From Desulfobulbaceae bacterium (GTDB lineage Bacteria > Desulfobacterota > Desulfobulbia > Desulfobulbales > Desulfobulbaceae), in NCBI GenBank assembly GCA_003508005.1, contig DNUE01000033.1, positions 13,210 to 23,557 on the forward strand: a stretch of DNA of 10,348 nucleotides, given 5' to 3'. A program made the position numbers and the translations under genes. The notes under the pieces are model-generated. The model was not told the origin of the DNA. It saw only the letters and a program-made list of their open reading frames with translations, and did no database searches. This document shows positions 6,446 to 10,348 of the stretch, piece after piece (the stretch's first letter is position 1; the number at the start of each line of letters is the position of its first letter).

Positions 6446-6480
6446 CCCTCGTCATTTGTTGTCGAATGGATGGGGGATTA

Positions 6481-7086
6481 TTACATTTTCCCCATCGCTT
6501 TCACCCATTTGGGATATCTCTTCTTGGCGAGCGCAAGCGGCACCTTGCCGGACAGCATGATCGGCAGCGTCCCCGGGTTGGCCAAGGTCGAGAGATAGAT
6601 ATGCACCGGCACCATGATGCAGAAGAATACAAACGCAACATTGTGCACCAGGTGCGACAGGAGCATGATCGTCGTGTTCTCCTTCATCAGCCAGATGCCG
6701 AAGCCGGAGAGCGCGATGAGTAATCCGAAAAGGGCAATCCCGAGATAATACAGCTTCTGGCCCGGATTATGTTTGCCCATGGGCGGCACCTTGACCTTGT
6801 GGGAAAGGTACCCGCCCGCCACCTTGAACCATTGTGCATCGTCGGCGTCGTATTTCAGTGAATCCCCTAAATACTGGAACATGGTGAACACAAGGGAGAC
6901 GCTAAAGATCACGCCCACCCAGTTGTGCACCGTCTTCATGGTATTGAAGCCGCCGAACACCGAGCCGATCCATTCCAGATGAAACAGAAAAGCGAAGCCG
7001 GTGATCATCAGCAGGATGCAGCTTATCGCCAGCGCCCAGTGATTCAGAATTGCGCCGCCACTTTCTTTTTGTACCATCTCAGCCAT
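6481..7086 (-). CDS. fdnI: Formate dehydrogenase cytochrome b (gamma) subunit
   Basis: 201 residues, close to FdnI-type subunits. Four membrane helices are visible at about 13-35, 52-73, 112-134 and 146-168. Histidines lie where heme b ligands are expected: H16 (LNHWAL), H54 (VHNWVGV), H148 (SHLVHN; H145 also near) and H162 (PVHIYLS). A P-G-Q-K motif at 108-111 before helix 3 is shared with this family. The subunit carries two b hemes and passes electrons from the periplasmic Fe-S subunit to the quinone pool. The start at 7086 is chosen over an ATG at 7101 because GAGGAGG lies directly upstream. Only one base separates it from the stop of the Fe-S gene, so translation is likely coupled. A transcription hairpin follows 35 bases after its stop. 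Confidence 0.93.
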   Translation of the reverse strand: MAEMVQKESGGAILNHWALAISCILLMITGFAFLFHLEWIGSVFGGFNTMKTVHNWVGVIFSVSLVFTMFQYLGDSLKYDADDAQWFKVAGGYLSHKVKVPPMGKHNPGQKLYYLGIALFGLLIALSGFGIWLMKENTTIMLLSHLVHNVAFVFFCIMVPVHIYLSTLANPGTLPIMLSGKVPLALAKKRYPKWVKAMGKM

Positions 7087-7087
7087 A

Positions 7088-7852
7088 TCACACCTCCTCA
7101 TCCTTGTGGGGGCCTATCGCCAGATAATGAATCGCGGCGGCCGCGACCACACCGCCCAAGCCGATCCATGAGAGCGGCTTCAAATATTTGTGCCAGAAGA
7201 TCACGCTGCTCGGTATGACCGGATTCTCCTTCATGCCGTAAAGTTTGGGCGCCTCCTTGAACGCATAAACCGCGCCCAGGCCGCCCAGGTCGTTTTCGCC
7301 GTAAATCGTGCTGAAGCCATCGACTTTGGCGGTTTTGACGAGCTCATCCCGGTCGCCGTACTTCAACGCGCCGGTAGGGCAGGTCTTGGTGCAGGCCGGC
7401 TCCATTCCTGAGCCGATCCGGTCAAAGCAGAGATGGCACTTCGACATTTTGCCCTGGTCGTTGTAGCGGGGCACGTCGAACGGGCAGGCATTGACGCAAA
7501 GCTTGCACGCGACGCACTTGTCGCTGTCAAAGGCCACCGCGCCCTCCGGCGTCCGGTAAATCGCGCCGGCGGCGGGGCAGATCTTCATGCAGCCAGCGTC
7601 ATCGCAGTGCATGCACCGCCTGCTGACGAAGAGCCAGCGCGCAGGATTTTCCTGCGACGGCATCTCGATGAAATTAATGAGGTTGAATGCGGTATTCGAC
7701 AGGTCCGGCGGGTTCTGGTACGTGCCGCTGTTATGGGTCTTGATTCCCGGCAGCTGGTTCCAGGACTTGCAGGATACCTGGCAGGCCCGGCACCCGATGC
7801 AGAGCTCGGGGGTAACCAGGATCGCTTTTCTATTTTTCGTGTTATTTGCCAT
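7088..7852 (-). CDS. fdnH: Formate dehydrogenase iron-sulfur (beta) subunit
   Basis: 254 residues. Sixteen cysteines in four groups make four [4Fe-4S] sites: C18/21/24/28 (CIGCRACQVSC), C80/83/88/92 (CMHCDDAGCMKIC), C113/116/119/123 (CVACKLCVNAC) and C139/142/154/158 (CHLC, ACTKTC). This is the FdnH / DMSO-reductase-family electron-wire arrangement. One C-terminal membrane helix at about 225-246 (WIGLGGVVAAAAIHYLAI) anchors it, as in FdnH. It has no signal peptide; in this family it is exported together with the Tat-carrying catalytic subunit. It carries electrons from the molybdenum site to cytochrome b. GGGGGTG lies just upstream of the start. It begins 10 bases after the catalytic gene and ends one base before the cytochrome b gene. 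Confidence 0.95.
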   Translation of the reverse strand: MANNTKNRKAILVTPELCIGCRACQVSCKSWNQLPGIKTHNSGTYQNPPDLSNTAFNLINFIEMPSQENPARWLFVSRRCMHCDDAGCMKICPAAGAIYRTPEGAVAFDSDKCVACKLCVNACPFDVPRYNDQGKMSKCHLCFDRIGSGMEPACTKTCPTGALKYGDRDELVKTAKVDGFSTIYGENDLGGLGAVYAFKEAPKLYGMKENPVIPSSVIFWHKYLKPLSWIGLGGVVAAAAIHYLAIGPHKDEEV

Positions 7853-7862
7853 GTTTCACCCC

Positions 7863-10348
7863 CTATGCCTTCCGGACGTTGACCATGAAGGCCTTCGACT
7901 CGGGAATCATTGTGTTCGCGTCGCCCACGTTCGGCGTCAGCATGTTCGCACTGTCGAACCCGCTGCCGTCCTCGGGGAACTGCCAGCCGAAATGCCAGGT
8001 CAGTCCGATCTGGTGGACTGTCTGGTTGGCCAGATTGAAGGGCTTGAACCGTTCGGTGACCATCGCGACCGCCTGCACTTCGCCGCGGGCGGAGGAAACC
8101 TTTACCATGTCGCCGTTCTTGATTCCCAATTCCTTCCCCAGTTCGATGCTCATCTCGCAGAAGTTCTGGGGCTGCATTTCGAGCAGCCAGGGGCAGTGCC
8201 GCGTCTTCACGCCGGTCTGCCAGTGCTCGGACACCCGGTAGGTGCTCGCCACGTAGGGATACCGCAGGTCGCAGGAGAAAAAGGCATCCGACTCGCCGCC
8301 GAAGATCTTGATGGTCGGGTTGATCCGCTGCTTGGACATCGAGTTTTCCTCGAGCGGACACTCCAGGGCCTCGTAATGCTCAGGGAACGGACCTTCCGCG
8401 AGGCCCGGCCCGAAGATCGAGGCGACGCCGTCCGGCTTCATGATGAAGGGCAGTTTGCCCGAAACCGCCACGGGCGGAGGCCCGCCGTCGACGATATCGC
8501 CCTCCCATTTCTTGTCCGTCGCGTTCCACTTCAGGAGCGGCCGCTTCGGATCCCACGGGTTGCCGTTCAGGTCGACCGAGGCCCGGTTGTAGATGACCCG
8601 CCGGTTCACCGGCCAGGTCCAGGCCCAGTTCGGATAGAGCCCGAGGCCGGTCGGGTCTTCCTTGCCGCGCCGCGCCATCATGTTGACTTCCTTGCCGTCC
8701 TTCAGGATATAGGAGTTGCAGTAGATCCAGTTGCCGCACGAGGTCGACCCGTCGGCCTGCAGGAGGGCGAAGCTGGTGACCAGGTCCCCCTTCTTGCCGA
8801 TGAGCTTGGGCGGGTCTACCTTGGTGTCGTACACATCCGCGGTATAGTAGCCGTTGATCTCCTTGGCGACCTTATGGACGTCGACGTGCTTGACCTTGCC
8901 GGCCGCGTCCTTCTCGCCGTAGTCCCAGGTCAGGTTCACAATGGGATCCGGGTAGGCGCCGCCTTCCTTCTTGTAGAGCTCCTTGACCGCGAAATGCAGA
9001 TCGTTCAGGATCTCTGCGTCGGCCCTTGCCTGGCCGATGGGTTCCACGGCCTTGTAGCGCCACTGCGCCAGCCGCCCGGAATTGGAGATGCTCCCCTCTT
9101 TCTCCACCGAGGAGACGCAGGGCAGCATGAACACCTCGGTCTGGATTTCCGCCGGGTTCATGCCGGGACCGCGCCAGAAGGAACCGGTCTCGTTATCAAA
9201 GAGGTTGACGTTCACCATCCACTTGAGCTTGCCCAGGGCCGCGCGCGTCTTGTTGGAGTTGGCGCCTGAGCAGGCCGGGTTCTGGCCCCAGGCGAAGAAG
9301 CCCTCGAACTGCCCCTTGAGCATCGCGTCGAAGAGGTTGAGCCAGGAACAGTTCTGCCCCACCTCCAGCTTGGGTAGCCAGGCGTAACCGAAATCGTTCT
9401 CCTTGGTCGCCGCCTCGCCGTAGATGGCCTTGAGGTAACTGGTGATGTACTTGGGCCGGTTGGACCACCAGTTGACGCCGCCCGGCTCCTTGGTTGTCGG
9501 CGTGGTCTTCTCGATGTAGGTCGCGAGATCGACCAGGGCCGCGTTCGGCGTCGGGTTGTAGCCGGTCAGGATGTGGAACAGGATGCCCTGGTCCGTGGAG
9601 CCCTGCACGTTGGACTCGCCGCGCATGGCGTTGACGCCGCCGCCGGCCATGCCGACGTTGCCGAGCAGCAGTTGGATGATGGCCATGGTCCTGATGTTCT
9701 GGGTGCCGACCGTGTGCTGGGTCCAGCCCATGGCGTAACACTCGGTTCCTACCCGGTCAGGCTTGCCGGTGGAGCCGTAGAGCTCGTACACCGCCACCAG
9801 CTTGTCCTTGGGCGTGCCGGTGATGCTGGACACCTTGTCCAGGGTGTAGCGGGTATATTGCTTCTTCAGGAGCTGGAACACGCAGTTCGGATCCTGCAGC
9901 GTCGGGTCCTTCAGGGCGATGCCATTCTCGTCCTTCTGGTAGGACCAGGTCGCCTTGTCGTACTTCCGGGTCTTTGCATCGTATCCGGAGAACAGGCCGT
10001 CCAGGTCCGCCGGCCCCCTGAAGTCCGGATTGATCAGGAATGCGGCGTTGGTGTAGTTGACGACGTACTCCTTGAAATAGAGGTTCTTTTCGATGATGTA
10101 GTTGATCATCCCGCCCAGGAAGGCGATATCCGTCCCGGAACGGAGCGGGGCGTACAGGTCCGCCTTCGCCGAGGTCTGGGTGAAGCGCGGATCAACACTG
10201 ATCAGCTTGCCGCCCTTTTCCTTGCACTTCATGACCCACTTCATCGAAACAGGATGGTTTGAGGCTGGATTCGAGCCCATTGCCAGGATGACATCGGCAT
10301 TTCTCAGGTCGATCCAATGGTTGGTCATCGCACCGCGTCCGAACGACT
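7863..10348 (-). CDS. fdnG: Formate dehydrogenase catalytic molybdopterin (alpha) subunit, C-terminal 827 residues
   Basis: The frame is open to the right edge; the ATG at 10328 is internal, since in-frame codons S-F-G-R-G-A precede it and FGRGAMTNHW is a conserved internal motif of FdnG. About 190 residues are missing, including the Tat signal, the N-terminal [4Fe-4S] site and the Sec/Cys position, which in E. coli FdnG lies about 14 residues before this motif. Visible marks: SVDPRFTQTSAKADLYAP with LRSGTDIAFLGG, GWTQHTVGTQNIR, and AMRGESNVQG, whose Arg (codon 9623-9621) matches the formate-site Arg333 of E. coli FdhF by my recollection. A molydopterin dinucleotide-binding domain lies at about 8320-7866, ending TPNVGDANTMIPESKAFMVN. 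The enzyme oxidises formate to carbon dioxide, here probably in the periplasm given the FdnH/FdnI partners. First gene of the fdnGHI-type set; its promoter is outside the window. Confidence 0.95.
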   Translation of the reverse strand, partial: SFGRGAMTNHWIDLRNADVILAMGSNPASNHPVSMKWVMKCKEKGGKLISVDPRFTQTSAKADLYAPLRSGTDIAFLGGMINYIIEKNLYFKEYVVNYTNAAFLINPDFRGPADLDGLFSGYDAKTRKYDKATWSYQKDENGIALKDPTLQDPNCVFQLLKKQYTRYTLDKVSSITGTPKDKLVAVYELYGSTGKPDRVGTECYAMGWTQHTVGTQNIRTMAIIQLLLGNVGMAGGGVNAMRGESNVQGSTDQGILFHILTGYNPTPNAALVDLATYIEKTTPTTKEPGGVNWWSNRPKYITSYLKAIYGEAATKENDFGYAWLPKLEVGQNCSWLNLFDAMLKGQFEGFFAWGQNPACSGANSNKTRAALGKLKWMVNVNLFDNETGSFWRGPGMNPAEIQTEVFMLPCVSSVEKEGSISNSGRLAQWRYKAVEPIGQARADAEILNDLHFAVKELYKKEGGAYPDPIVNLTWDYGEKDAAGKVKHVDVHKVAKEINGYYTADVYDTKVDPPKLIGKKGDLVTSFALLQADGSTSCGNWIYCNSYILKDGKEVNMMARRGKEDPTGLGLYPNWAWTWPVNRRVIYNRASVDLNGNPWDPKRPLLKWNATDKKWEGDIVDGGPPPVAVSGKLPFIMKPDGVASIFGPGLAEGPFPEHYEALECPLEENSMSKQRINPTIKIFGGESDAFFSCDLRYPYVASTYRVSEHWQTGVKTRHCPWLLEMQPQNFCEMSIELGKELGIKNGDMVKVSSARGEVQAVAMVTERFKPFNLANQTVHQIGLTWHFGWQFPEDGSGFDSANMLTPNVGDANTMIPESKAFMVNVRKA

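Noticed and set aside
7587..9269. Long plus-strand open frame of 560 codons opposite the formate dehydrogenase genes
   Set aside because: It lies entirely across the coding strands of two well-supported genes; its length reflects GC-rich antisense DNA and its protein has no recognisable domain.
7863..10328. The ATG at 10328 as the true start of the formate dehydrogenase catalytic gene
   Set aside because: In-frame codons upstream encode FGRGA, part of a conserved internal motif, and the Tat signal and first Fe-S site are absent, so the gene continues past the edge.

Overview
The window looks like part of a chromosome from an anaerobic, respiring Gram-negative bacterium, most likely a deltaproteobacterium of the Desulfuromonadales/Geobacterales kind. 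That placement is an inference from gene content: a periplasmic membrane-bound formate dehydrogenase, a diheme cytochrome c peroxidase, an apparent selenoprotein, and exported LamG / InlB-repeat proteins in GC-rich DNA. Every gene I can support is on the minus strand, so transcription runs from the high coordinates to the low ones.

Right half (10348 to 3748), redox module. In order of transcription: the C-terminal four fifths of the catalytic molybdopterin subunit of an FdnG-type formate dehydrogenase (gene cut by the window edge), the four-cluster iron-sulfur subunit, the cytochrome b subunit, a strong hairpin, a periplasmic DsbA-like thiol oxidoreductase, a large terminator, a diheme cytochrome c peroxidase, the formate dehydrogenase accessory gene fdhE, and a final terminator. 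The key observation is in the DsbA-like gene. Its frame carries an in-frame TGA exactly where the first catalytic cysteine of the C-P-H-C motif should be, giving U-P-H-C, and a SECIS-like stem-loop follows directly. It therefore reads as a selenoprotein. Start-to-stop prediction would miss the first 55 residues (signal peptide and active site).

Left half (3749 to 1), cell-surface or secreted proteins. A promoter fused to the end of the fdhE terminator drives a LamG plus InlB-type repeat gene that is broken: most of its LamG domain is missing and the frame shifts. Next comes an intact secreted LamG protein. The last gene is a von Willebrand factor A protein followed by at least four tandem 88-residue repeats, running off the left edge. 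The two LamG genes end in the same kind of short C-terminal tail (PWI-M/L-FN...).

How it fits together: formate is oxidised in the periplasm and electrons pass through the Fe-S subunit to cytochrome b and quinone. FdhE supports assembly of the enzyme. The seleno-DsbA and the peroxidase look like periplasmic thiol and peroxide defence or maturation factors sitting within the formate dehydrogenase locus. That functional link is inferred from position only.
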